Both the position numbers and the translations under genes were made by a program. From Macrobrachium rosenbergii (Eukaryota > Arthropoda > Malacostraca > Decapoda > Palaemonidae): DNA of 64,000 bases. The stretch is from contig NC_089795.1 in the NCBI RefSeq assembly GCF_040412425.1, positions 81,616,163 through 81,680,162 of the forward strand, written 5' to 3'. This document shows, piece by piece, positions 23,573 to 33,639 of the stretch (its first letter is position 1; each line of letters begins with the position of its first letter). The notes beneath the pieces are model-generated. The model was not told where the DNA came from, did not search any database, and saw nothing but the letters and a program-made list of their open reading frames with translations.

Positions 23573-23840
23573 GTAGGGAGTTAGGCATTACATGCGGGTC
23601 TTTGCAGCGTCCCTTCGGCCCCTAGCTGCAACCTTTTTCGTTCCTTTTACTGTATCTCCGTTCATATTTTCTTTCTTCCATCTGGCTTTTCGTAACCCTC
23701 TCTAACAGTTGTTTCATAGTTCAGCTGGGAGGTTTTCTTCCTGTTGCACCATTCAAACATTCTTACTGTTAATTTTTCCCTTTCAGCGCTGAATGACCTC
23801 ACAGGTCCAAGCGTTTGGCCTTTGGCCTAAATTTCATATA
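23573..23840 (+). mobile_element. Family A interspersed repeat (copy 7, 5'-truncated)
   Basis: Starts at TTAGGCATTACATGCGGGTC, lacking the first hairpin segment, and ends GGCCTAAATTTCATATA directly before (CA)n. Confidence 0.85.
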
Positions 23841-23851
23841 ACTATCTCTAT

Positions 23852-23852
<1 letters not shown>

Positions 23853-23901
<49 letters not shown>

Positions 23902-23907
23902 CACACA

Positions 23908-23949
<42 letters not shown>

Positions 23950-23966
23950 TATGTAATATATGATAA

Positions 23967-24006
<40 letters not shown>
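23853..24006. repeat. (CA)n-(AT)n compound microsatellite
   Basis: (AC)n at about 23853-23908 passes into (AT)n with ATTATAT interruptions, directly 3' of a family A copy. Confidence 0.96.
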
Positions 24007-24008
<2 letters not shown>

Positions 24009-24431
24009 TTATACATATAAATATGTGTATGTATATATATAAATTCTGCTTGTATTCGTTTTTACTGATAGAATTAATATTTTAAGTTAGGTTACTTAGA
24101 AAGAGACGCTAGTCAGTATACTGTAGATAGATAAGTGTTGCTTACTTATAGACAAGAATAAGCTGTCAGTAGAATATACATTGAATAGTATTTTTTCAAA
24201 GTCATTAATCACACTATGTACTGACTTTTTATTTACTATGTAGATATGTGAATAAGGCTGAAAAGCACACAGTAGACAGTTGTGATAGGTGATCAATTAT
24301 TAAGAGCTTAGTTCACTATGTTTTACGTAACAGTGACGTAGGATAAAATAATTCTCATTTCGTGGCTATAAATACCAGTATTTATTGAAAATATATTAAT
24401 CACGTAAAGACTAAAAAAAAAAAAAAGTAAA

Positions 24432-24815
24432 AAATGCGCCGAAGTTTCTTCGGCGCAATCGAGTTTTCTGTACAGCGTATAATCAAGGCCACCGAAAACA
24501 GATCTATCTTTTGGTGGTCTCGGTATGATGCTGTTTAAGCCGCGGCCCATGAAACTTTAACCACGTCCTGGTGATGGTCTGTCCTATATCGTTGCCAGAT
24601 GCACGATATGGCTAACTTTAACCTGTAATGCCAAATTCATTGTTGGGGCTGCAATTTGGTATGTTTGATGATTGATGGTAGCTGATCAACATACCAAATT
24701 GCAGCCCTCTAGCCTCAGTAGTTTTTAAGATCTGAGGGGGACAGAGAAAGTGCGGACAGAAAAAGTGCAGACGGACAGACAAAGCCGGCACAGTAATTTT
24801 CTTTTACAGAAAACT
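24432..24815 (-). mobile_element. Family C hairpin-rich repeat (copy 2, most complete)
   Basis: Read on + it begins with the perfect hairpin TGCGCCGAAG-TTT-CTTCGGCGCA (24435-24457). AGTTTTCTGTA (24462-24472) is exactly inverted as TACAGAAAACT (24805-24815). The middle holds a 23/24-bp inverted pair, GGGCTGCAATTTGGTATGTT (24646-24665) facing AACATACCAAATTGCAGCCC (24688-24707). An imperfect hairpin around GGCCACCGAAAACAGATCTA lies at 24487-24519. No reading frame is shared between copies, so structure is the common feature. Confidence 0.88.
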
Positions 24816-25340
24816 AAAAAATATTGTTACCATATGAATTTAAATAAAATCTGCCATACCGCAAGATAGAGGAGGATGGCACTGTCGTCAATATTTGATA
24901 TAAATTATTTCGCAAAGGAGAAAATAATTAATAATTTCTGTAAGAGATAGCTAAGTAGACTAGTTATTAAGTAAAATTTTCTCTAACTAGCTGCCCAGCG
25001 AACCACCCAACACCCTCGCAAAACCCAAACATACCCCCTAATGGACGTCAATGTATCTTGTAAATCACCTTCGCAGTTATTGCAACAAGCCAGGTGGGGC
25101 CATTTACTCTCGCTAATGGAAAGGTTGCAATTGAACGTTGCACCGTAAATCTTCGATTAGTTTGCCCTTTTCCCGGAATGCCGGACGAAGGTACGCCGAA
25201 TGGTTGTTTTTGCCATGATGCAAAAGAATGAGCAGGAAGGGTGAAAGGCATCATTTTCAGGTCATCTCAACACTTATGAAGAAAGAAGAAAAATCTTGTT
25301 TTTGTATGTCTGGAAAATTAGCTAAATTCTCTTCATGTTA
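24816..25340. other. Unique sequence, no gene seen
   Basis: Includes a slightly GC-richer part (25040-25230) with a 68-codon minus frame. No domain, splice or promoter evidence. Confidence 0.35.
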
Positions 25341-25356
25341 GAGCTTGTGCAAATAT

Positions 25357-25362
25357 ATATGA

Positions 25363-25430
<68 letters not shown>

Positions 25431-25480
25431 GTATATGTATATGTATATATATATATATACATTATGTATATATATATAAG
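25357..25480. repeat. (AT)n microsatellite
   Basis: Pure TA run followed by TATATG variants. The Tyr-Ile frame across it is an artefact. Confidence 0.96.
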
Positions 25481-25489
25481 TGTATATGT

Positions 25490-26080
25490 ATTGAGATATG
25501 CAAATGTATGCGTATTCCTATATGATATGTATATCTATCTGATATTCCAAAATACTTTCTAACTCACTCATTATCATGATCTTGTAGGCATAATGTTTGA
25601 ATATATAAGTTATTTCCGTTTGAGATTTGTTAAATTGCAGGCACTTTATTTCCATAGCTGCCCTCAGAGATTCCAAAAGCCTAACTGGAGAAAAATATGA
25701 TCGGTTGTAGGCAGATGTGAATAAAATAAAAGAACGAAGTAAGTTTGTTATGTCCCCAGGTAATTCCTACAGAGATGAAGGCTGAAAAATTTCCGGTTTT
25801 CCAGATTTCTACGGCGAAACAAATTGGTTATGTCCCCACGTATTCCTACTGTATATGGCTGTTCATTTCAAGGACAATCATATATATATATATATATATG
25901 TATATGTATATATATATATGTACATAAATATACATATATGTATATGTGTGTGTGTGTGTGTGTATACACGCTAGTAAGAAATGGAAAGTTTTAAAATTTA
26001 TCCAGACAGAAAAAACTGAATGTCAGTATTTGTTCAAGAACGGATGTTGAATCATGAAATCAGTATTTACAATCGTTGTT
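25490..26080. other. Unique sequence with short SSRs, no gene seen
   Basis: Short (AT)n near 25880-25925 and (TG)n near 25945-25962. The block TTTGTTATGTCCCCAGGTAATTCC at 25744 recurs as TTGGTTATGTCCCCACGTATTCC at about 25824, an 80-bp tandem duplication. Confidence 0.4.
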
Positions 26081-26088
26081 TATCTCAC

Positions 26089-26146
<58 letters not shown>

Positions 26147-26279
26147 TTATTTATTTATTTTATTTTTTTGGGTCTATTTATAGTCATCCTATTCGACTGG
26201 GTGGTTTTTATAGTGTGGGGTTCCGGGTTGCATACTGCCTCCTTAGGAGTCCATCAATTTTCTCACTGTGCGCAGTTTC

Positions 26280-26356
<77 letters not shown>
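26089..26356 (-). pseudogene. LINE 3' tail fragment bounded by two (ATT)n tracts
   Basis: (ATT)n tracts at about 26089-26148 and 26280-26356 bracket about 115 bp matching the 3' UTR at 8.5 kb: ATAGTCATCCTATTCGACTG, GGTTTTTATAGTGTGG, GCCTCCTTAGGAGTCCATCA. On the minus strand this is the last codons plus 3' UTR of the LINE. The coding end has lost two bases relative to the 8.5 kb copy. The (ATT)n on the 3' side fits a LINE tail expanded into a microsatellite; the one on the 5' side is not explained by this. Confidence 0.6.
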
Positions 26357-26358
<2 letters not shown>

Positions 26359-26359
26359 C

Positions 26360-27205
26360 CATTTTGAAACGAGGAAGATATCCTAACAGATGGAGACCAA
26401 TTGTAAACCTAGGAAAACAAAGAATAAGTATGACAGCTATCGATCATCGTGACCAAAAAAAAAAAAAATCAAAGCACATTAGCATCAGGGGTGCCGTACT
26501 TGCATGACAGTGCAAAAGTTACGTTTTTTAAAATATAATCAGTAAATGTCACGAGAGCTTCAAATGGAGCATGCATCCTCCGGATAAAATTCGTCATTAT
26601 AATAGATTTTTATTGGATTTGAGAATGAATGTTAAATAGATTGATTATTGTACTTTGTTACCGTTGGGTGAATTCGATGCTTCATGTGATCTTTTATAGA
26701 TTGTGCAACTGTCTATCCAATGATTTTGCTTTTATTGGGATATTCAAAACTACTTTTTTTTAACATTTCCTTCATGTTAATATAGCTTAATTGTGAATGT
26801 GTATACTTCCATCTTTTCTGTTAAAATGACTTCTTTGTTTAGAGTAATGTCTTAAATTCCTAGTCCAGAGTAAATTTAGTATCATCATAACATAAAATCA
26901 CATATAATGTGATATATTTTACCAGTCAGTAATATCGAAGGGACTGTATTTCTGAGTGATCAATTTTAGGACATGGAATTAAAACTTTGACCAGAATGGG
27001 GAAACAAATTATTAATTATCTTGCGTGATATTCTTAGTCGTGGTTAGATTTTTGTTAACCGCATAGTATCTCGTTACTTTGTACTCGTGAGATAACTCTA
27101 GTCTAGATAGTATTAGTGCCTAATTCCAAGACTTTTTCTCGAAGGTTTACATATTTACTTTGATACTGGGAGCTAAAAATTTACCATAAATTTGTACCAC
27201 CAAAA
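26360..27205. other. Unique sequence, no gene seen
   Basis: AT-rich sequence with a poly(A) run near 26455. No frame or repeat recognised. Confidence 0.45.
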
Positions 27206-27208
27206 GCT

Positions 27209-27264
27209 CGTAAGGCCCAGCGCTTGGCCTTTGGCCTAAATTTTATATTCCATTCCATTCCGAA
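27209..27264 (+). mobile_element. Family A fragment (copy 8, 3' end only)
   Basis: Only the last 55 bp are present: CTCGTAAGGCCCAGCGCTTGG, then CCTTTGGCCTAAATTTTATA and TTCCATTCCATTCCG. Strong 5' truncation with an intact 3' end is the pattern of LINE-type reverse transcription, which argues that family A is retrotransposed in this orientation. Confidence 0.8.
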
Positions 27265-27799
27265 AGTTCCCCATGCCGGAGAGATTTATAATATTATCAT
27301 ATTTTATCATAACGGTAATGCCTTGCTAAGAAAACGCCAAGGATTCTGAAAATTAAATAATGACTGTTATCTTGACATTCAGTGCCTCGTAGATCATGCC
27401 TAGGGTTCCGGTAAAAGCTAAAGGTGAAATCCAAGAGTATAGAAAAAAAACACACATACGGATTGCACAAAGCCCGTGGCTCAGTAAAGCAGAATTTGAA
27501 GTGAGTTCATCAGCTAGGAAAAGTTATTCGACTTTTAACAAAATGAAAAGGATATACATTTCATAGGGTTGAAAAGATAAAGATTATTGACATATTTTAG
27601 GGAGTTAATATCAGTAGGGCCATTTTACAGGGATAATAAGATGAACGTGATAGAAATTTTATAGGGAATTGAAATCAGACATTTTACAAGGAGTTAAAAT
27701 CAGAAGGCGTTGATGAACGTGGCATAAACACAAACGATTCAGAAATATGTAATGTTAGATGGGCCAATATGAGCGTCTGTAAGATCTCTCCGAAAATAA

Positions 27800-28212
27800 A
27801 CATGAAAATAGAGCGAACATTGGAGATAAAAGGATGAGACTAGATAGAGAATGGGAGATAAAGGATGAGACTAGATAGAGAATGGGAGATAAAAGGATGA
27901 GACTAGATAGAGAATGGGAGATAAAGGATGAGACTAGACAGAGAATGGGAGATAAAGGACGAGTCTAGATAGTGAATGGGAGATAAAGGATGAGAGTAGA
28001 TAGCCAGTGGGAGATAAAGGATGAGTCTAGATTGAGAAGGGGAGATAAAAGATGAGACTAGAGAGAGAATGGGAGATAAAGGATGAGTAGATAGAGAATG
28101 GGGGATAAAGGATGAGACTAGATAGAGAATGGGAGGTGGAGGGTGAGACTATACAGAGAATGGGAGATAAACGATGAAACTAGATAGAGAATGGGAGATA
28201 AAGGATGAAATC
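27800..28212. repeat. Minisatellite, ~31-bp unit, about 13 copies
   Basis: The unit is GATAGAGAATGGGAGATAA plus AGGATGAGACTA. Copies differ by single substitutions and A indels. Frame is not preserved between units, so it is not coding. Confidence 0.92.
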
Positions 28213-28214
28213 TA

Positions 28215-28860
28215 AGCATTCCAGTTAAGATCCTAGGATTTTGATCTAAATTTGTAGTAGGGTTATATTACGGATTCAAAACCTGGAACAAAGAAAAGGA
28301 TGGCAGGATGACATTATAAATACTTGCAGTATGGGGCAAACTGGAATACCGAGAAATTGTATGCACCTTGAAGACATTAGTCGAACAAAAACCGCTGGAA
28401 TAACGAAAGGACCAAATATGAGAGCTGAGAATGGGAAAGTGTGAACAAAATGTATTTTTTGAGGGTTGGTCAGTGTCCGGAGGTCCACATCAGGTGACCT
28501 ACTCCGTTTCACAGCCTACCAGGTGTATAAGCTAGTTTTAATGTAGACCAACCAACCATCTTAGAGTCTATGCACGTATATTTATATGCATTCATAAATA
28601 TATATGTATATATATATACATATATAGAAGGAACACATCGTCTGGGACCAGATATAGTGCATCTGGGATAGATTTCTATTCAGAACAAAGATGTAGATTC
28701 TTTTCCTTTAGTTTATGTGAAACTGAATTGCTTTGACAGTCACACGTGCATAGATGCTATCTGAATAAAAGTTATATATATATATTATATATATATTTAT
28801 GTATGTATGTATGTATGTATATAAAATAAGATGTAAAAACAGACATCATAGATGTCACAT
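28215..28860. other. Unique sequence, no gene seen
   Basis: Short AT and TATG repeats near 28600 and 28780-28820. The 78-codon minus frame at 28276-28512 has no recognised motif. Confidence 0.4.
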
Positions 28861-28885
28861 ACACACACACACACACACATTAAGC

Positions 28886-28921
<36 letters not shown>

Positions 28922-28940
28922 CCATATATATATATAGATA
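28861..28940. repeat. (CA)n and (AT)n microsatellites
   Basis: (AC)n at about 28861-28879, then (AT)n at about 28889-28916 and further TA repeats. Confidence 0.95.
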
Positions 28941-29467
28941 GATACACTAGTTCGATTGACAACACCTCAGTGTCATTACCAAACAATTAGGTAGAACTTA
29001 TATGGAAGGACGTTTGTTCTGAATATATCCATGCACGTGTGCATTCATGAATTTATTACAAGGGAAGGCCCCAGACGAACAATGACGACAACAAAAAAAA
29101 GGGGGTGAAATGGAATAACCGCAATCCGTATTCTTATGGGCACAGGGCTCGGTGCCTTTTTTGACAAGTATTTGCATTCAGGTTTTGCCTATTCATGCTT
29201 CCCGGCCTTTTGTACGACAAACAATTCGGGCGAAAATATTGCCTCTGTTCTGTGTTATATTTCTGTTTTGTTTTTGCCGAAACGTCCTTTATGGTCGGGG
29301 AGAAAATGTGACGTTCTTAATGTAATGGTTTGTGTAAATGACTTTAGGTTTTTCAAATTAAGACTGAGAAGTATTGGAATAAAATTGATCTAAATATATA
29401 CGAAAAATAGAGGTTTAGTAAATATTACTCGCAAGCGTTTCATGAACAAATCAAAATGGTAATTTTG

Positions 29468-29499
29468 GTATATAATATATATATATATATATATATTAC

Positions 29500-29535
<36 letters not shown>

Positions 29536-29615
29536 GTATATTATATATTATATACTTATATACATACATACATACATACATACAATACACACATATACAC
29601 ACACATATATATATA
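29468..29615. repeat. (AT)n and (CATA)n compound microsatellite
   Basis: TA runs, then (ATAC)n near 29564-29586. The overlapping Tyr-Ile frames on both strands are artefacts. Confidence 0.95.
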
Positions 29616-29859
29616 AATACATACATACTCGGTTTTCTACCACTCTTTTCTCATTCATTTCTCTTCCTCTATTACGCTTTTAAAAACAACACTGTAATCT
29701 CGTTCTAACGCTCTGTTCATATCCTGAATAAAACCAGAGCGAAAATAGAAAAAAAATCAGTGTAGAGAATGTATATTAAAAGAGAAGATTGGGTAATTCC
29801 ACATTTTGGTATGAGAGTGCCAAAATAAACAGAGCTAGACTAAGGTGGGATAATTTAAG

Positions 29860-29931
29860 TTGTAATGAAAACTAAAGCAGAAACACGAACAGGGGCAGAT
29901 GAAATGTATTTGAATAAGGTAAATGCTGTTG

Positions 29932-30012
<81 letters not shown>

Positions 30013-30082
30013 AAACCTAAAGCAGAAACACTTCTCAGGGCTAATGAAATATATCTGAATAAAATAAATATCAATTTGATTA

Positions 30083-30154
<72 letters not shown>

Positions 30155-30246
30155 AAAACTTAAATTAGAGACATGAACAGGGGCTGATGAAATATACTTG
30201 AATAAAGTAAATACCAAGCTGATTGATTGAATGGTTGATTGATTGG

Positions 30247-30311
<65 letters not shown>

Positions 30312-30372
30312 AAATCTAAAGCAGAAACACGAACAGGGACTGATGAAATATACTTGAATAAATACCAAGTTG

Positions 30373-30445
<73 letters not shown>

Positions 30446-30506
30446 AAACTAAAGCAGAAACACCGTCAGGGTCCGATGAAATAAAGTAAATACCAAGTTG
30501 ACTGAA

Positions 30507-30544
<38 letters not shown>

Positions 30545-30560
30545 GGAGAGAGAGAGATGA
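29860..30560. repeat. (GA)n-spacer tandem array, about 6 units
   Basis: A conserved spacer of about 80-90 bp (ACTAAAGCAGAAACACGAAC, then AGGGGCTGATGAAATATAC, then TTGAATAAAGTAAATACCAAG, then TTGATTGA) alternates with (GA)n tracts of 30-85 bp. The first spacer copy (29870) lacks a preceding (GA)n, and the last tract is interrupted (AAAG, GGAG). Confidence 0.92.
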
Positions 30561-31700
30561 AACCTGATCCTGGATACGATTGCTTTTTTTTCCCTTTTTT
30601 CCTTACGGCGTTCCTTATTTGTCAACAAACGAAGCTATTGTTAATTTCCAATCACAAAGGGATTAGGCATTGGCTTACGTAGCGCTTTCACTACTTACAG
30701 GAACCGGCTGTTATTGTGTGTTCCTTTTGTGAGCGCGTGTACTGTGCTTGGATTTCCAGGGAAACTTCCTTTGTGCTTTTTGTTTGTATTAGGAGAATTC
30801 TCCTTTTGACGAAAGGGATACATTCTCTTGAACACTTATTTTAAACCCTTACTGTAGTTTTGAGTACTTTCAGTGAACCATCATTGCAGATTTCATTCTC
30901 GCCTTCTGTAATTGAAATTGTAATGATATTTAAAAAAATAATAATAATGTTATAGACTCTCTCCCTATGCAGTATAAATCAGGCACCTCTTGGTCTGCAA
31001 AATATCGCCATTAATTATAATTACTAGGATTGTAAGCTAACAGTACCAGAATAATAAAAGAACTTATTTCGCAATAGCATGAACCAGAAATATAGCAGTT
31101 AATAATTGGAACCCGCTTCAGTCCAAATTCAAAAGGACATTTCACAACTGGAACTCATTAAAACTAAAAATAACATTGTCACGTATTTTGGAACATTTTT
31201 CTGTGAAACCATTATGCAGTTACGCAATAGTACGTGCTTACGCGTACGGCGAATTCTAAAATTGTGGCCCGTGAAATCTATTTCTAACCCTGGGAGTCAC
31301 CATTATATGATTTGAACGGCCTTTGAGGTGTAAACAGGTATTTTATCTCTTTTCCAGAACGATCTGTGATCTGTGCAGAGATGCTTATTAAGACAGTGGC
31401 CATTTTAATTATTCCATATATGCGCTTTTCACAGTAACATGGAGGCTCCAAAATGCGTTATCGTTCCAGTTCTCAGATTGTATGTTGGGATGAACATGCT
31501 GGCTCCGGGTCTAAGTCGATCCTCCTCACCATGGGATCGAACCCGGCACCCTTGTTGGAAAGAACCAGTGGATTATATAAAAGTGTGTTTGTGTGTGTGT
31601 ATCCATAATTGAATTTTGGTATTTGAAAAGACAGGTTTAGTGGATGTTTGATTAAGTAGGTTAGGAAGGGGAAACTTTCACAGTTGCTTGACTTCATTTA
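30561..31700. other. Unique sequence, no gene seen
   Basis: Contains GGGATCGAACCCGGCA (31543-31558), whose reverse complement is a strong RNA polymerase III B-box-like sequence, GTTCGATCCC. No matching A box or acceptor stem was found, so it may be a SINE relic. Confidence 0.35.
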
Positions 31701-31729
31701 TAGTACACACACACATATATACATATATA

Positions 31730-31815
31730 TTTAGTATATATAGAAATGTATATATATAAATAAATATATATATATGTATATATACACACGCACACACACA
31801 CACACACACACACAT

Positions 31816-31885
<70 letters not shown>
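31730..31885. repeat. (CA)n-(AT)n compound microsatellite
   Basis: Imperfect TA, then (AC)n at about 31786-31814, then about 70 bp of (AT)n. Confidence 0.95.
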
Positions 31886-31887
<2 letters not shown>

Positions 31888-32199
31888 GTTCTTGAGAGCT
31901 AATTCTTAATGCATGACAAGTATCATCAGTATATATACCAGGTCAAGATGTTATATTTAGAATGCTTGAAAATAGTTTATTTCTTGAATGGAAAAAAGGT
32001 AGCAAACGGGACCCGTATGATACGAGTAAATCCTATTGCTATTTGCATATGATGGCACACATCTCCAATGTACAAAGAGCATCCAGGAATGCTTAAGGGT
32101 TTCTGTGTCTGACATTTTCCAGGATCACGTCAATAGTTTTAATAGTGCGGTTGCTCGTGAAAAGGGTTTCTGGCAACGTTGTCTTCAGGTGCATGCAAT

Positions 32200-32420
32200 C
32201 GGGGTGGTTATCGGGGCGCGTTCCTGGTCGTTTCGGCCGTATAGTTCATTTAGGCCGTAGCATCCAAAACAACGCGAGACGTTGTGTTTTTGACATTTAC
32301 AGACATTATTTTATGTTTTACGTACATCCCCAAGGGGCTGGTACTAAACACGGCGCCCATTTTGCACGTAAACGTGCTTACGGCCTGAAAGACTTGGGGC
32401 CGAAACGACCCGAACTCTCG
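32200..32420. repeat. Foldback element with GGGGCTGGTACTAAACA core
   Basis: GGTCGTTTCGGCC (32226-32238) is exactly inverted as GGCCGAAACGACC (32398-32410). Just inside, TTTAGGCCGTAGCA and TGCTTACGGCCTGAAA also pair. The interior holds a small hairpin, AAAACAACG...CGTTGTGTTTT (32267-32290), and CCCCAAGGGGCTGGTACTAA (32328-32347), followed by ACACGGCG. That core matches the centre of the 10.5 kb foldback. Several CpGs set it off from its flanks. Confidence 0.72.
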
Positions 32421-32679
32421 GAGCGAATGGCATTTCAGGAATGGAAAGGAATCCAGTATAATACCTTGGTTGGTCTCTTTAAGTAATGATATCTGGTTTT
32501 TGGGTTCTGAACTGGAATACAGAGGGACTTGGACATCATTAGTATATGTCTATCTATCTGTCTATCTATATCGCAAAATTTACAGAATATGCGAAAGACA
32601 ACACGCCACAATAGATCTAAATATACGCTAGCAAATTCTTTCAACAACTGCTTTTCTCGCTGATAGTCAGTCGGAGGTC

Positions 32680-32790
32680 AGCAGAGTTTATATGAAAGAG
32701 AGCGAGAAGTAATCTGTTTATCTCTGTTCCTTCTCCAGTGTATTGATAAGTGCGCCTGAGGCGTCTGAAATATACACAGTCCTTCTGCCA
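32680..32790 (+). other. TATA-like site followed by a GAAA-terminated hairpin motif
   Basis: TTTATATGAAAG near 32688 is followed about 50 nt later by TTGATAAGTGCGCCTGAGGC and GTCTGAAATATA. GCGCC/GGCGT can pair just before TGAAATATA. The layout resembles those at 36.53 kb and 12.3 kb (minus). Confidence 0.3.
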
Positions 32791-32939
32791 TGTGTTTCTT
32801 TAACGTTCTCTGTGTACTTCATTTTGTTTTATTTGTGTTGGCGTTTATTAAATTATATGGCTTCCGGCTCCAACGTTGAGGAAGTATTTAGTTATCTCAG
32901 TACAGGTGTCAAATTTATCTCGGCCTGTGCTTGATGGGG

Positions 32940-33360
32940 TTCAGCTAGAAATGAGTAAAGAGGTACTGGAATCGTTCAGATAATATCAGTGCAAAGTTCA
33001 TATATAAATTGAAAATTAAGTCTGCTACTCTTCCAAGCCTCATTTACTAAAGAATTTCGTTCTGTCGTCAGTTCTTACTTTGTTAATATCATACCGCATA
33101 ACTGTCTCATTTGATTGTAAGACACTTCCTTAATCTCACGTTTTTTGGTTTACTTTGAAATTCCACAAGAGAAAGAACTACTCTTTCTAGGCCTAGAACA
33201 CAATTTTAGACCCCATGTCATGCAGTGTCAGTGACACTTATCTTGAGAAATGTTTATTCAGCTATACTCTCTAGTCTAGAACATAATTTTAGACTTTATG
33301 TCCGCGCTCTATAATTAAATGAAACAATTAAGCAAAAAACATAGAGAACGAAATTCATTA
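32940..33360. other. Unique sequence with a local duplication
   Basis: CTAGAACACAATTTTAGACCC (near 33194) recurs as CTAGAACATAATTTTAGACTT (near 33275) with CATGTC / ATGTCC following, about an 81-bp offset. No gene seen. Confidence 0.4.
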
Positions 33361-33367
33361 GTAAAGG

Positions 33368-33627
33368 GGTAAAACTTTACATTAGTTGCGCAGCCTGATT
33401 CCCGCCAGTTGTCGACCGGGTCAGGTTCCTCATAACATAAATATACATAACCTTTCGTATAATGGTAGGTCCTGACCTAACCAGGTCTTACTTACCTAAT
33501 CTAACTTAGGGCGACGTGCCCTGACCTCGCCGGGAGGCTTGCCCCCTGGATCCCCCAAAAAGACCGTAACCTGTTCCGGTCGGCGATTGGTGGGAATCAG
33601 GGCGCGCAACTAAAGTAAAGTTTTACC
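33368..33627. mobile_element. Family E terminal-inverted-repeat element (MITE-like)
   Basis: The left end is GGTAAAACTTTACATTAGTT and then GCGCAGCCTGATTCCC. The right end reads, in reverse complement, GGTAAAACTTTACTTTAGTT and then GCGCGCCCTGATTCCC. Pairing continues to GTCGACCGG / CCGGTCGGC, about 52 bp in all with about 8 mismatches. The 260 bp element is GC-rich and non-coding. No target duplication is obvious, so the superfamily is open. Confidence 0.82.
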
Positions 33628-33639
33628 GAAAGTTCTTTC

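Noticed and set aside
29860..30560. CRISPR-like repeat-spacer pattern
   Set aside because: Here the long 'spacers' are identical to each other and the 'repeat' is a dinucleotide tract. The context is a eukaryotic genome with no cas genes.
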